Below, one piece after another: positions 15,219 to 24,027 of a DNA stretch of 41,612 nt. Location of the stretch: positions 1 to 41,612 of the IMG/VR virus record IMGVR_UViG_3300021057_000019. One strand, 5' to 3'. The DNA comes from a virus. Position numbers and translations under genes: made by a program. The notes under the pieces are model-generated. The model did no database searches. It was given only the letters and a program-made list of their open reading frames with translations, and was not told the DNA's origin. How positions within the stretch are numbered: position 1 is the first letter of the stretch; every line of letters starts with the position of its first letter.

Positions 15219-15431
15219 CTACTTTCCCAAATAACTAAAGCCAATCCAGCCAAGAACCGTCTTCAGTCCGCCGAAGATGACGGTGATGGCTCCAATGATG
15301 ACGGCGGCGGTCAAGAGTATCTGCTTGAGGAGCGAACCCTTCGAGCTGAAGTATTCGGTGAGGGCATCGTGCATGATGGCCTTGATTTCCGCGCGCTGCT
15401 CTTCACTAAAGATGTGGTGTTGCTCTTCCAT
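15219..15431 (-). CDS. Small single-helix membrane protein
   Basis: 70 residues. An N-terminal amphipathic helix (EEQRAEIKAIMHDALTEYF), then a hydrophobic helix (QILLTAAVIIGAITVIFGGL) and a short tail. It could be a second holin, a spanin-like or a virion membrane protein. It lies between structural genes. Confidence 0.6.
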   Translation of the reverse strand: MEEQHHIFSEEQRAEIKAIMHDALTEYFSSKGSLLKQILLTAAVIIGAITVIFGGLKTVLGWIGFSYLGK

Positions 15432-15432
15432 A

Positions 15433-15726
15433 TTAGGCGGTGTCTACGAGGCCCAAGTCGGCTAACGCGCTCGCCACATCAGTTGCATTCGTCCAGTTGT
15501 TGTAGGCAGCCTTCTCTCGCTGGGTTCTGGGGGTTTCACCAAAGAAGCCAATCTTTGAGGTGGTCGTCGTGCCTATCTGCGTGCCCGTGCCCGTGCCGAT
15601 GTGGATGTTGACGCCCTCTCGAAAGAGAACAGGCTTGGCGTGAGTGAAGAAGCGAGCATCGGGCTTGGTGAGGTTCGCCACGACGGCTTCGAGGTATTCA
15701 AGGCGTTTGCGTTCTTCGGGGGTCAT
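15433..15726 (-). CDS. Small virion-associated protein
   Basis: 97 residues. An N-terminal coiled coil (EERKRLEYLEAVVANL), then a strand-rich part with GTGTGTQIGT and the module KIGFFGETPRTQREK, a sequence pattern I recall from C-terminal ends of many phage head-fibre or tail proteins. ATGA overlap with the upstream 499-residue protein. A short trimeric fibre or capsid decoration is a reasonable inference. Confidence 0.65.
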   Translation of the reverse strand: MTPEERKRLEYLEAVVANLTKPDARFFTHAKPVLFREGVNIHIGTGTGTQIGTTTTSKIGFFGETPRTQREKAAYNNWTNATDVASALADLGLVDTA

Positions 15727-17219
15727 AGCTGGGTTTGAAGCGTGTGATACTTGTAAGCGTAGCCGGTGATGACAGCACCTCCCGTGCTCTCAAGACGAAA
15801 CTCATACTCGCGTCCTGCGGTGAATTGGTCGGAAGCAGGGACGGTGCTTTCGTAGCCAATGAGGTCGGTGTCGGGGGATGTGGAGGTCTTGGTAAAAATG
15901 GTTGTCCAGTCTCCCCCGTCAACGCGGTACTTGGCGACTACCTGCTGTCCCGATGTCAATTTCTCAGTGAACACGGCGAAGGTGTTCAACTGCTTCTTCA
16001 GCAGTCGGTCGTAGGGCTCCATGTTTGGATTAATAACCGTGTCGAAAGTCGAAGTTTGCGTGTAGGCAACATTCTCGTTGGTCTTGTCGAGGTATTGCGT
16101 GCCGTTGGAGATGTAGGAGGCAAACAGAAAGTCCCCAATTTGGATGAGGCCGTAAACGGTGTGCGAGCCCGATGTATACGTGTTGAGATAGTTGAACTCC
16201 AAGACTACGGCAAAACCTGAGGGCGTTTTGGTGATGGCCCAAATGCCTGGGTAGGTGGTCGAGCCAACGGAGATGCGGGCGGGAAAGAGAATGCGATGAC
16301 GCTGTTTGTGCTTGTAGAGCGAGTTGACGGCTGAGGGGGCGTTGGAGAAACCTGTAAATTCGTGAAACTTGACCGCTCCTGATGCAGCAGCGTAGTAGCG
16401 GAAGACAAAACGGGTTTGACCTACGTTCGCGCTGGAAATTTCCGAAGAGACGCCTACCAAGTAACCTTCGAGTTCTTCGAGCAAGAAAAGGTCTCCCTGT
16501 TCCCAATCAATGCTCTCAGATATATCTATGGTTGTCTCATCTTGGTTCCATAAGAAGACACGGGAGCTACCAATATTTTTGTCTTTACAGCCTACCGCAA
16601 GAAAATCCCCGTATTCACAAATAGAGGTAATAACCATGTTTTCAGGGAGCGTAAGCGCAGCATTCGTCCATGTATCATTGAAATTTTTAGCAACCTTGTT
16701 GTTGTAGCCGAAGAAAAGTGTGTTGGTTTTCGAGTGAACCACGCCGTTAGAAACGGTAGTGAATGCAGAGGCACCAAGGTCGCGGTGCTGGACGGACGGG
16801 CCTGACAAGCTGGACGGCATCTTCCATACATAGCGGTTGCCCTGCACGCCGTAGACGGCATCGGTCTTGCGGTAGTAGGTGAAGAACACGCCCTCGGCAT
16901 CGTTCGTCTTCACCGCGCCAAAGTTGTTGCTCCCCGTCCACGCACCATCGTCAAAAGACGTGCGGGTATAGACTTCAAAGTTCGTGCCGCTGTCATCTTC
17001 CTCTCCCAGTCCAAAGATGGTCGTGCCGTTATAGGCGAAGTTGTTAATTTTCTGGTCAGCCGCCGCGCTGCTGCCGCTCTCTTGCGTGTAGTGCGGGATG
17101 AGCTTGTGCGGGTCGGTGAACACATCGAAATGTTGAATGACGCGCCCGACATTCTTTCGGGTGTCTCTGGGGTCGTTGACCATTCCCCCGTCAAACCTAT
17201 TTTGAATTACGGTCTTCAT
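15723..17219 (-). CDS. Tail or nozzle protein, beta-rich
   Basis: 499 residues from ATG 17219, chosen because it overlaps the previous stop as ATGA; an in-frame codon at 17270 would add 17 residues. It begins MKTVIQNRFDGGMVNDPRDT, a start typical of the large beta-rich tail protein found after connectors in short-tailed phages. The rest has regular strand repeats with Trp and Tyr (FAYNGTTIFGLG, VYGVQGNRYVWKMPSS, FGYNNKVAKNF) like a beta-propeller. This would suit the tail nozzle (T7 gp12 position), but I see no direct match. Confidence 0.65.
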   Translation of the reverse strand: MKTVIQNRFDGGMVNDPRDTRKNVGRVIQHFDVFTDPHKLIPHYTQESGSSAAADQKINNFAYNGTTIFGLGEEDDSGTNFEVYTRTSFDDGAWTGSNNFGAVKTNDAEGVFFTYYRKTDAVYGVQGNRYVWKMPSSLSGPSVQHRDLGASAFTTVSNGVVHSKTNTLFFGYNNKVAKNFNDTWTNAALTLPENMVITSICEYGDFLAVGCKDKNIGSSRVFLWNQDETTIDISESIDWEQGDLFLLEELEGYLVGVSSEISSANVGQTRFVFRYYAAASGAVKFHEFTGFSNAPSAVNSLYKHKQRHRILFPARISVGSTTYPGIWAITKTPSGFAVVLEFNYLNTYTSGSHTVYGLIQIGDFLFASYISNGTQYLDKTNENVAYTQTSTFDTVINPNMEPYDRLLKKQLNTFAVFTEKLTSGQQVVAKYRVDGGDWTTIFTKTSTSPDTDLIGYESTVPASDQFTAGREYEFRLESTGGAVITGYAYKYHTLQTQL

Positions 17220-17962
17220 GACTTGTCTTCGTTGGTGAACGTGGAGGTGTTCTTGGAAGCGTTCGTCCATGAGGAGGACGATTTGGCGGTCTGAGAAAAG
17301 GTGGAGGTGTTCTTGGTGAGCGGCACCCAGAGGCGTTCAAGTACAAGGGTTGCAACCTGTCCTGCGAGTGTGAGCGTAGCTTGGGTAGCGGAGAGCTGCC
17401 GGTTTACTCGAAAGGACGCGGCGATACCCGAAAGGGTAAGCGAGGCTTGGGCGGCGGTGAGTTTGAGGGTGTAATGAACCGTGCAAGAAACGTAGTCGGC
17501 AGAAACGTCTTTATTGCTGGCTGAGGCGTTGAGCGCCTGAAACACCACCCCAAAGTCAGCGTCGTTGATGTCGGCCGCTGTCCATGTCTCCCCCCACAGG
17601 GAGGTTGAAGAACCATAGTTAAAGAGAGCGGGGCCAGTGCCCCAGTTCTGTTCGTCGGACAAGTTGGTGGCACCGATAGAACCGTTCGCCTTAACTACGC
17701 TCACGCGGGTGTCGAGGACAGGACTGCCGCTTGCGGAAGCCTCTATCGTAAAAATTATCCCGTCTATGGTGGCAGTCGCGGGAATGGTGAAGCCGAAGTT
17801 TGTGGCTTTTAGAAACTGCGTGGTTGACGAAGCTGCGACGGCGGACGCGGTGGCGTCAGCGCCATCGTTGGCGGTGATATTGCCTGCGTTAGTCCACGCT
17901 ACCGTGCCCACGGTTGCGTCATTCGCTCCTGTTCCAGCAATGCGTGGGCCTGCAACTGACAT
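17216..17962 (-). CDS. Virion structural protein with beta-sandwich domain
   Basis: 248 residues. Residues 1-170 form one strand-rich domain (ATIDGIIFTIEASASGS, SLWGETWTAADINDADFGVV, YVSCTVHYTL) like a carbohydrate-binding or Ig-type jelly roll seen in phage structural proteins. A repeated motif follows: LTAAQASLTLSGIAASF and LSATQATLTLAGQVATL, then a C-terminal Ser/Thr-rich tail. Likely part of the tail tip or head surface. Confidence 0.65.
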   Translation of the reverse strand: MSVAGPRIAGTGANDATVGTVAWTNAGNITANDGADATASAVAASSTTQFLKATNFGFTIPATATIDGIIFTIEASASGSPVLDTRVSVVKANGSIGATNLSDEQNWGTGPALFNYGSSTSLWGETWTAADINDADFGVVFQALNASASNKDVSADYVSCTVHYTLKLTAAQASLTLSGIAASFRVNRQLSATQATLTLAGQVATLVLERLWVPLTKNTSTFSQTAKSSSSWTNASKNTSTFTNEDKS

Positions 17963-17963
17963 A

Positions 17964-18374
17964 CTAGGCTAGTTGGAGAAACCCGTTAGTCGCGTCGAAG
18001 TCTATCGTGAGGCTGTCGCCGTCGAGAAGGGTGAGCGAAGAGCCGTAGTCGTACCACCCTATCAACTCATCGTTGGAAGCCGTGTCGTTGTAGATGACGA
18101 CGTAGCGGAAGGCGGCTACGTTTCCTCCCGAAGCGGTGAGTACCAAGTCGGCAAGGACGAGTTTGTACGTCCCTGAAGTCTGTGAAGAAGAAGAGGTGGT
18201 GAGGGTTCTGGCAGAGAGGTTGGTGTAGGCAATCTCGGTGATGTTCGCCAACACGGTGTTGGTTGCGGCGGGCGCAGAGTTGGTGAGAGCCACCTTGAGG
18301 GTGTCGGAGCCGAGGTTGTGTATCTTTTCGGGAAGAGCCTCTTTGAACGAATTGACAAAGTTGAAAGCAGCCAC
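17964..18374 (-). CDS. Virion structural protein
   Basis: 136 residues, GTG start. FNFVNSFKEALPEKIHNLGS, then TLKVALTNSAPAATNT and GWYDYGSSLTLLDGDSLTID are typical of a widespread family of small phage structural proteins of unknown exact role, often annotated as head or tail protein. It lies between the connector-like gene and the beta-sandwich gene. Confidence 0.75.
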   Translation of the reverse strand: MAAFNFVNSFKEALPEKIHNLGSDTLKVALTNSAPAATNTVLANITEIAYTNLSARTLTTSSSSQTSGTYKLVLADLVLTASGGNVAAFRYVVIYNDTASNDELIGWYDYGSSLTLLDGDSLTIDFDATNGFLQLA

Positions 18375-18375
18375 G

Positions 18376-19074
18376 TTAGAGGAAGTTAATGCCCTTCATA
18401 GTAATGATTGCGCGGTCGTCCTTATTCCTCTTGCCGTAGTCGGCAACCAGCGCCGCCTCCTTGCGTTGTATCTCCGCCATGAATGCCGAAGCGGTCGGTT
18501 GACCGTTGGCGATGGCGTAGTTGTACGCAACCCACAGCGGAATGAGGTCGTGGTAGAGGAGGTTGAAGCCTGGCTGCTTCGTTCCTGTAGAAACTTCTCC
18601 TGAAGTGAAGAGCGCAGGCCCGCGCTGGAAGTAGACCTTGAGCGAGGCTGCTTGAGCGTAATTGGGCGTGGGGTAGAGGATGATTTGCGACCCTACGACA
18701 TCGTATTCGGTAGGCGTGCCCGTGCGCTCCTGCTCCTCGGTAATCGACACTCCATCCTCGCTGATGTCCCGCTTGTCTATCGGAAAGAGCTTCGCCCAAT
18801 TCCCATTCTGGTCTTTGACTTCGAGGTCGGTAATGCGGAGGTGCGTGGTGGCGAGCTGGTAGTCGTTCTGTCCTGAGACGAGTGCGGTAGTGGCTACGGG
18901 CTGGTCAGTCTGGTTGTTGTCTTCCCACTCCCATCTTCCGTCTGCTTGCAAGATGAGCGAAGCAACGCGCTCGTAGGCGTTGTTGACCATGATGAGGCGG
19001 TCAGCAGCCGGAAACGAAGTGGTGTTGGTCTTCGTGAGAAAACTTATTGAAGTGTTGATGTCGCTGATTGTCAT
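18376..19074 (-). CDS. Head-tail connector (tail tubular A-like) protein
   Basis: 232 residues from ATG 19074; a longer frame would need a TTG directly after the capsid stop and is less likely. It begins MTISDINTSISFLTKTNTTS followed by helices (RLIMVNNAYERVASLILQAD) and WEWEDNN, then strand segments (DLEVKDQNGNWAKLFPID), a pattern shared with gp4/TTPA-type connectors placed after the capsid in short-tailed phages. It would bind the portal and begin the tail. Confidence 0.65.
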   Translation of the reverse strand: MTISDINTSISFLTKTNTTSFPAADRLIMVNNAYERVASLILQADGRWEWEDNNQTDQPVATTALVSGQNDYQLATTHLRITDLEVKDQNGNWAKLFPIDKRDISEDGVSITEEQERTGTPTEYDVVGSQIILYPTPNYAQAASLKVYFQRGPALFTSGEVSTGTKQPGFNLLYHDLIPLWVAYNYAIANGQPTASAFMAEIQRKEAALVADYGKRNKDDRAIITMKGINFL

Positions 19075-19125
19075 TTCGTTATTCGCCCATCCAACTGCCC
19101 ATAAAGGCAGTCGGGGGAAGAACAA

Positions 19126-20001
19126 CTACGCTACGTTAACGTCGAATACCAAACCGACGTGAGCCGTCGGAGTGAGGTGGCCGATGTCAATGCGAGAGTA
19201 GAATGCCTTGCCTGAGAAGAAGGTGTTGCTGTCGGCAGCGGGAAACTCGATGGTCTTAGCCATGCCGTAGGTTCCGCGCAGGATGCCGAGGCGTTCAATC
19301 TTCTTCACACCAGCGAAGACGTGGTTTGCCGTGTGGTCGTTCGACCAGAAGTGGTCAACGCCCAAGTAGTGCAAACCTTCAACCGTGCCCTCCTTGAGCG
19401 CCTTGTCGGCCGTCGCAAAGCCGTTGGCCTGGACGAACGCTTCAAGCAGCTCGAAGTCAGCCGCGCGCCAGATGAACCCAACGCCGTTCTGCTTCATCTG
19501 CATCTGGCCGTTGTTTTCGCGGATTTCGCGCTTAACGCCACGGATGATGTCGTCGATGTTAGACGCAGAGACGGTGATGGTGTCAGTGGCCGCGCCGCCG
19601 CCGCCGATCGAGGCAAGACCGAAGTCAGTCCAGCTTGCATGACGTGCGAGGACAGCGGTCTCAACGTACTCGTTGAGCAATGCGCCGATACGGTCGAAGA
19701 GTTCTGCGGGCTTCGTCCACGGGGACTGTGCCAAGTCAGCAAAGTCCACGAACACGCCCAAGTCGCGGCCGGTGGAGATGGTCATGGTCTCCGCCGTTTC
19801 AGCGAAGGTCTGAAGCGCAACTCCCGTGCCGCGGGAAACCGTCTGCACCGAAGGCGTGGTGCTCATGTACGAGCTGGAAATGACGCGCGTATCAGTTATC
19901 GTGATATCGCACATCTCCTTCCACGTTGTCGGGTGGTCAAGACGGTCCTGCAGAACGTCCTCAAATAGTGTCTCGTAAGTTATGGTGTTTGATACAGCCA
20001 T
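19126..20001 (-). CDS. Major capsid protein
   Basis: 291 residues, the usual position after portal and scaffold. It has an N-terminal arm with SNTITYETLFEDVLQDRL, long helix regions (PAELFDRIGALLNEYVETAV, a spine-like ASNIDDIIRGVKREIRENNG) and a strand-rich end (ADSNTFFSGKAFYSRIDIG). This suits an HK97-fold capsid protein, although I matched it by position and layout more than by motif. A good ATG at 20001 starts the gene. Confidence 0.8.
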   Translation of the reverse strand: MAVSNTITYETLFEDVLQDRLDHPTTWKEMCDITITDTRVISSSYMSTTPSVQTVSRGTGVALQTFAETAETMTISTGRDLGVFVDFADLAQSPWTKPAELFDRIGALLNEYVETAVLARHASWTDFGLASIGGGGAATDTITVSASNIDDIIRGVKREIRENNGQMQMKQNGVGFIWRAADFELLEAFVQANGFATADKALKEGTVEGLHYLGVDHFWSNDHTANHVFAGVKKIERLGILRGTYGMAKTIEFPAADSNTFFSGKAFYSRIDIGHLTPTAHVGLVFDVNVA

Positions 20002-20053
20002 ACTTTTGTAAGAACTACGCTAGTAATTCCTACAGACACCTCTATTGCCGACC

Positions 20054-20614
20054 CTAGTCGTTGTAGAACTTCTTGGTGTTCTTCGTAGCGCCCATCATCG
20101 CGCGAGCGATTTTGGCACGTTCTCCTCGGTCAGGGACTTCATCGCGCGTCGGGGGAGCGCCCCGTGCAATGAAGAAGTCAGCACCTTTCGAGGTGGAAGA
20201 ACCGCCGTCCCCTTTGACGTGGGAAGCGGCTGCGGCGTTGTCTCTCGCGGTACGTTGCTTATCAAGTTTGAGCTTGAAGTCATCGTCATCTACGAGCTGG
20301 TCAACTTCCACACCCCACTTCTTTGCGGTCTTGAGGGCAAGTTCTACGTCTTCGGCGTGGGTGATGCCCGCCGCGCGAAGGAACGATTTTTGTAATAGAG
20401 CGGTGTCTGCGGGTTTCGTATCTTCTGATTTGGGAGTGCCGGACTTCTTCAGCTTCTCAATTTCGAGCTTCATCTGGCGCGTTCGTTCGCGCTGGATGAT
20501 TGCTTTCTCTTCGAGCTGCTTTGCCCGTGCTTCCCAGTTGGTAGTTTCGGTTGCGGGTTCTATTACCTCTTCAACCTCCGTCTCTACCTGCGGCTCATTA
20601 GTTTCGTCAGCCAT
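20054..20614 (-). CDS. Scaffolding protein
   Basis: 186 residues, very acidic at the N-terminus (ETNEPQVETEVEEVIEPA), then a coiled coil (EARAKQLEEKAIIQRERTRQ), and a basic C-terminal part (RDEVPDRGERAKIARAMMGA). This composition and the position just before the capsid gene match phage scaffold proteins, which guide procapsid assembly and are then removed. Confidence 0.8.
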   Translation of the reverse strand: MADETNEPQVETEVEEVIEPATETTNWEARAKQLEEKAIIQRERTRQMKLEIEKLKKSGTPKSEDTKPADTALLQKSFLRAAGITHAEDVELALKTAKKWGVEVDQLVDDDDFKLKLDKQRTARDNAAAASHVKGDGGSSTSKGADFFIARGAPPTRDEVPDRGERAKIARAMMGATKNTKKFYND

Positions 20615-20696
20615 ATGATATGCTGTGTGCCTTTTGGAGAGGCATAACTCGTTTAGTCATTCTTTGATGACGGGGAATGATAGACCCGCAAGTAAT

Positions 20697-21248
20697 TTAG
20701 ATAACCTCGAACACGGCCTGACAGATGCCGGTAGGGCTGTAGGTGCCTTGTGCGTTGGGGTCGCCAATCGGGGAAGCCTGCATACCGACGACCAGCCACT
20801 CTAGCGGGGCGAAGATGTGTGCTTCAGCAGCGAACTGAGATGCGGTCGTGGACGCCAAGAGGGTGTCCTTGGAACTTGTCGCTACGTTTACTTGGCTACC
20901 GAGAAGCGTCGTTGTTGCAAAAGCGGTCGTCGCCTTTGCAATCGTGACGAGCGAGTGAGACGTGGTAGACACATTGAAGCGTACACCGCTGGCCCCAGCT
21001 CCCGAAGTAATGAGGGTGCTCGTTGCGTTAGGAGACTGAATAGCGCAGACGGTGGTGGTAGCTGTCGAGAATGCTTTGCGCGTGTAGCAGGTGTTCACAC
21101 CGCTGTCAGGCGACACAAAACAGTTCCCCGAAGAGACTGATACGGACTGTGCGCCCAAAGGCTGTTCCTGCATGGAGAGCTTGTAGCCCACAAAGCCTGC
21201 GACGCCGATGGCAAGACCAACGAGGAACGCAATGATAATCTTCTGCAT
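20697..21248 (-). CDS. Membrane-anchored protein with Thr/Ser-rich ectodomain
   Basis: 183 residues. Residues 4-25 form an anchor (IIIAFLVGLAIGVAGFVGYK), followed by a beta-rich domain with NCFVSPDSGVNTCY and runs such as FSTATTTVCAIQSPNATSTL. Proteins of this kind are typical, in my memory, of Parcubacteria-type phages; their role is unknown. It starts at the last base of the upstream stop (TAATG). Confidence 0.7.
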   Translation of the reverse strand: MQKIIIAFLVGLAIGVAGFVGYKLSMQEQPLGAQSVSVSSGNCFVSPDSGVNTCYTRKAFSTATTTVCAIQSPNATSTLITSGAGASGVRFNVSTTSHSLVTIAKATTAFATTTLLGSQVNVATSSKDTLLASTTASQFAAEAHIFAPLEWLVVGMQASPIGDPNAQGTYSPTGICQAVFEVI

Positions 21249-21370
21249 TATTTCTTCTTGGATTTCTTAGTAATCTTGTTGGCTACTCCTTCGACCTGTG
21301 GAGATTGTTCTTGAGCCCTCAGCTTATCTTTCAGAGAGGGCATACGCGCACTGTCTAGAACTAATGACAT
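21248..21370 (-). CDS. Small basic phage protein
   Basis: 40 residues: MSLVLDSARMPSLKDKLRAQ, then a Lys-rich end (KITKKSKKK). Similar short proteins occur next to capsid genes in Parcubacteria-type phages. Real because of its TAATG link to the next gene and its natural composition. Confidence 0.55.
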   Translation of the reverse strand: MSLVLDSARMPSLKDKLRAQEQSPQVEGVANKITKKSKKK

Positions 21371-21399
21371 TGTTGTTTTGTAAGAGTGAATAAAGAAAA

Positions 21400-21420
21400 C
21401 CGAGTGCATGGGACACTCGG
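21400..21420 (-). terminator. Terminator or attenuator inside late operon
   Basis: CCGAGTG (21400-21406) pairs with CACTCGG (21414-21420). Leftward it is followed by TTTTCTTTATT. It may reduce read-through into the small basic gene and capsid genes, or mark a processing site. Confidence 0.65.
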
Positions 21421-21437
21421 TTGAAGCTCGAAGAAGA

Positions 21438-21500
21438 TGAAAGCACTACCAAACATCCCTTCGGGCCTCGGCCGAGAGCCCCAAGTGTGTAGTGCTTTCA
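21438..21500 (-). repeat. 12-bp inverted repeat enclosing a GC-rich hairpin
   Basis: TGAAAGCACTAC (21438-21449) and GTAGTGCTTTCA (21489-21500) are perfect inverted repeats. Inside lies GGGCCTCGGCCGAGAGCCC, itself able to fold. Together with the terminator at 21400 this forms a structured 100-base intergenic RNA in the late operon. Confidence 0.65.
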
Positions 21501-21514
21501 AATTGTCAAAGACC

Positions 21515-21949
21515 CTAACGGTACGTGATGGTGCTCGTCGGCATATTGCCCGATACGAGGTCAACCAACAGGCCGTCTGATACGGCCACATCAAACACAT
21601 AGTCCCCCGCAACTAGCGAGGCGGGAATGGAGGCAATGAGGATAGTGGAGGTTGCTTTAGTGCGCTTTGTTATGTCCGTCGTCGTGGCGTCGTAGAAGTT
21701 GAGAATGCCGGTGTTGGCCCCCGTGATGACCACAGAACCAAGTCCGCCTGGGCCAGTCTTGAGCACTACGTCGCCCGTGACGGTGTTACCAAAGATGACG
21801 TTCGGAGCCGTTGTAGTGGCGTTGTACTCCTGCCCCTGCTGAATGCTGCCTTGAGTTTGCTTAGGCTGAAACGCGAGCGTGATGAGAGCGATTATAAAGA
21901 TAAGGGCGAGCGCGAACCCGAACGGAGCGATTTGTTTGTAGATGCTCAT
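21515..21949 (-). CDS. Membrane-anchored beta-domain protein
   Basis: 144 residues. An N-terminal anchor (GFALALIFIIALITLAF) is followed by a small beta domain: NATTTAPNVI, GSVVITGANTG, LNFYDATTTDI, ATSTILIASIPASLVAGDYV and the end MPTSTITYR. This domain is typical of Parcubacteria-type phages, near the portal; its function is unknown, perhaps a surface or decoration protein. Confidence 0.7.
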   Translation of the reverse strand: MSIYKQIAPFGFALALIFIIALITLAFQPKQTQGSIQQGQEYNATTTAPNVIFGNTVTGDVVLKTGPGGLGSVVITGANTGILNFYDATTTDITKRTKATSTILIASIPASLVAGDYVFDVAVSDGLLVDLVSGNMPTSTITYR

Positions 21950-21979
21950 GGTGTTTTAATTATACCTTATTTTTTTCTG

Positions 21980-22204
21980 TCAAACGCCTACGTTGCCCTT
22001 TGCGCCATCGGAAAGGTCGGCATCCTTCATGCGTGCCATCTCTCTCCAAGCATCTTCAAGAAAATCCACGGACAACCTCGAAGCTGCAAGAAGGTGAACG
22101 TCAGTTTGGGGCCGTGGCTTGAGGAAGGATTGCAGGAGCAGGGCCTTTACTGATTGAGCCATTTCCTCGTCCGCGAGGAAGCGTTTTATCTTGGCGTGGT
22201 TCAT
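21980..22204 (-). CDS. Small helical protein after portal
   Basis: 74 residues. KIKRFLADEEMAQSVKALLL, then FLKP and DVHLLAASRLSVDFLEDAWR match a small protein I recall directly after the portal gene in Parcubacteria-type phages. ATGA overlap with the portal stop. It may be a head-completion helper, but this is only inferred. Confidence 0.7.
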   Translation of the reverse strand: MNHAKIKRFLADEEMAQSVKALLLQSFLKPRPQTDVHLLAASRLSVDFLEDAWREMARMKDADLSDGAKGNVGV

Positions 22205-24027
22205 ACGATGGCGGGCTCTTTAGGCTGGGGAAGGGCTTGGGTAGGGGGAGCCTGCATCTGCTGGGCCTGCTCCATCATGGTTTTAAGAGAGCTGGTGAGG
22301 TTGGAGAACTCGATGGGAGAGATACCCCCGAACTCCAAGATGTCGTTGAACGCCTGCGCCATGCCTGGGATTTGAAGGGTCTGCATGAAGTTGATGGGGT
22401 TGGCGAAGGCAGACTGGAAGATGGAGAATATCTTGTCCGACATCCCCACCAAGTCCTTCTGCTTGCCCGCAACGTTGATGCCCATTTTCAGCTCAATCCC
22501 GTCAAACTCATCTTCGAGGATTTCAAGGAGCTGTTTGTTGCCCTTCTTGGAGAAGCCTTGGAGGTACTGCTGCTTCAACTGCTCTTTGTCTCGCGGCAAG
22601 CGGCCAGAGAGGATGTCTTCGTTGACTTCCTTGTTGGCGCAGTTCTCGGCCATCTGCTCGGATACCCATGCCATCTCCTCGGAAGAGAGGGTGGCGAGGA
22701 ACTTCTGGCCCTTCGTAATCTCGCGGGCGATGTGGGGAATAATCCAGTCGCGGTATATCTCCTCGATGAACTTCGCTCTCTGCCCTCGCCGGCGCTCGTG
22801 GAGGCCACGGCCCTGCTGCACGACGCGCTCTTGGCCTCGGAAGGTCGTACCAGAGTTGGGCTCCTTGCCCATGATGGGGTCGAAGGCTGAACCGGTGAAC
22901 TGCGCGTGCTCGAACCACTCATTTACTGAGCGTTCAAAGAGCTGGATGTTAGCGGGAGCGGCAGTAGGGACTTGCTTGATGCCATGCTTGGAGCTGGGGT
23001 CAATGGTCGTAATCTCCAAGTTCTCCATGTTCTGAATGCGATTGCGGTTGGCGTAGCCAACGTCGTCGGTGAACAGGGGCACTTTGGAAGCAGCTTCGAG
23101 GAGCTGCATCTTGTGTATCTCAAGGAAGTTCGTCCACACTTGCGGCTGTAGGAGCATCTCGCCCTGGCCTCTGCCAAGGGCACGGCCAAAGACCTTCTTC
23201 GAGGTGTGAAACTTGAGAGCGCCTTCGGTCTCCTCCTTGCGATAGAGGCACACACCTTCCTTCTTGTTCTTGCTGTCGGTGTAAAAGGCGACGATTTGGA
23301 GCTGGTTGACGTGCTTCTCAGGGTCGCCTTTGTCCTTCAAGAAGCTCTCCGGCAAGGAGCCTCGCACGATATAGACTTCAATGCTTTTGCCTGGGACTTT
23401 GTTGGTCGGGTCGCCCAGTGAGGCAGAAGCCTTCTCAGGCTCGGCCAGCTTAATAAGCTCTTCTATGGAAATGGTCGCGCCGTTCTTCTTGTCGCCCCAG
23501 CCCAACTTGGACATTGAACGCAGTTTGTTCGGGGAGAAGTGGTGCTTGAACCCTATCGGGCCTCCGAGAATGTCGGTCTGGTCGCAGAAGGCAAGCGAGT
23601 TGAGATGCAAGACTTCAGGGCGGGCATCGTTGGTCTTTTGGACTAAGACACCCCCGTAGTCCAAGTCGCTCTCCGTTATCTCGTCAATGAAGGTGTCGAG
23701 GTTGTTTTTTCGGGCAAAGACCTCGCTGTGGTACTTCTTCACAAGGAATGAAAGAGCGCGTCCATTCTCCTCCTCGATGAAGAACTCCACATCCTTGAGC
23801 TCGATGTCCTCCGTCCAGTAGGCGAGGTTCAAGATGGGGTCAATGATGTTCTTGAACGCGCGGAGCCAGTTGTTCTCGCCCGTGAAAAACATCCCATTTT
23901 TCAGGTGGAAGATGAGCTGAACGTGCTTGCGGAAGTTCCACGTCCAGTTATCACCCAAGTGTATCTCGTCCGTCTCAAAACGAGCTTCTTCGGCCTTGAT
24001 ATACGGGTAAATGGTGGGATGTATCAT
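22201..24027 (-). CDS. Portal protein
   Basis: 608 residues, the length expected for a portal of a short-tailed phage. A wing-like N-terminal half (IHPTIYPYIKAEEARFETDE, then FRKHVQLIFHLKNGMFF, WLRAFKNIIDPILNLAYW), a strand region and helices with the stem/clip-like TFRGQERVVQQGRGLHERRR, and a Gln/Pro-rich C-terminus. The dodecameric ring would sit at the capsid vertex and conduct DNA. Identified by recalled similarity to Patescibacteria phage portals and by its place between terminase and scaffold. Confidence 0.85.
   Translation of the reverse strand: MIHPTIYPYIKAEEARFETDEIHLGDNWTWNFRKHVQLIFHLKNGMFFTGENNWLRAFKNIIDPILNLAYWTEDIELKDVEFFIEEENGRALSFLVKKYHSEVFARKNNLDTFIDEITESDLDYGGVLVQKTNDARPEVLHLNSLAFCDQTDILGGPIGFKHHFSPNKLRSMSKLGWGDKKNGATISIEELIKLAEPEKASASLGDPTNKVPGKSIEVYIVRGSLPESFLKDKGDPEKHVNQLQIVAFYTDSKNKKEGVCLYRKEETEGALKFHTSKKVFGRALGRGQGEMLLQPQVWTNFLEIHKMQLLEAASKVPLFTDDVGYANRNRIQNMENLEITTIDPSSKHGIKQVPTAAPANIQLFERSVNEWFEHAQFTGSAFDPIMGKEPNSGTTFRGQERVVQQGRGLHERRRGQRAKFIEEIYRDWIIPHIAREITKGQKFLATLSSEEMAWVSEQMAENCANKEVNEDILSGRLPRDKEQLKQQYLQGFSKKGNKQLLEILEDEFDGIELKMGINVAGKQKDLVGMSDKIFSIFQSAFANPINFMQTLQIPGMAQAFNDILEFGGISPIEFSNLTSSLKTMMEQAQQMQAPPTQALPQPKEPAIV

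Noticed and set aside
19321-19968. 215-residue rightward frame over the capsid gene
   Set aside because: Antisense shadow of the capsid gene with unnatural Val/Arg-rich composition.
22237-23035. Long rightward frames over the portal gene
   Set aside because: Antisense shadows of the 608-residue portal; no motifs.
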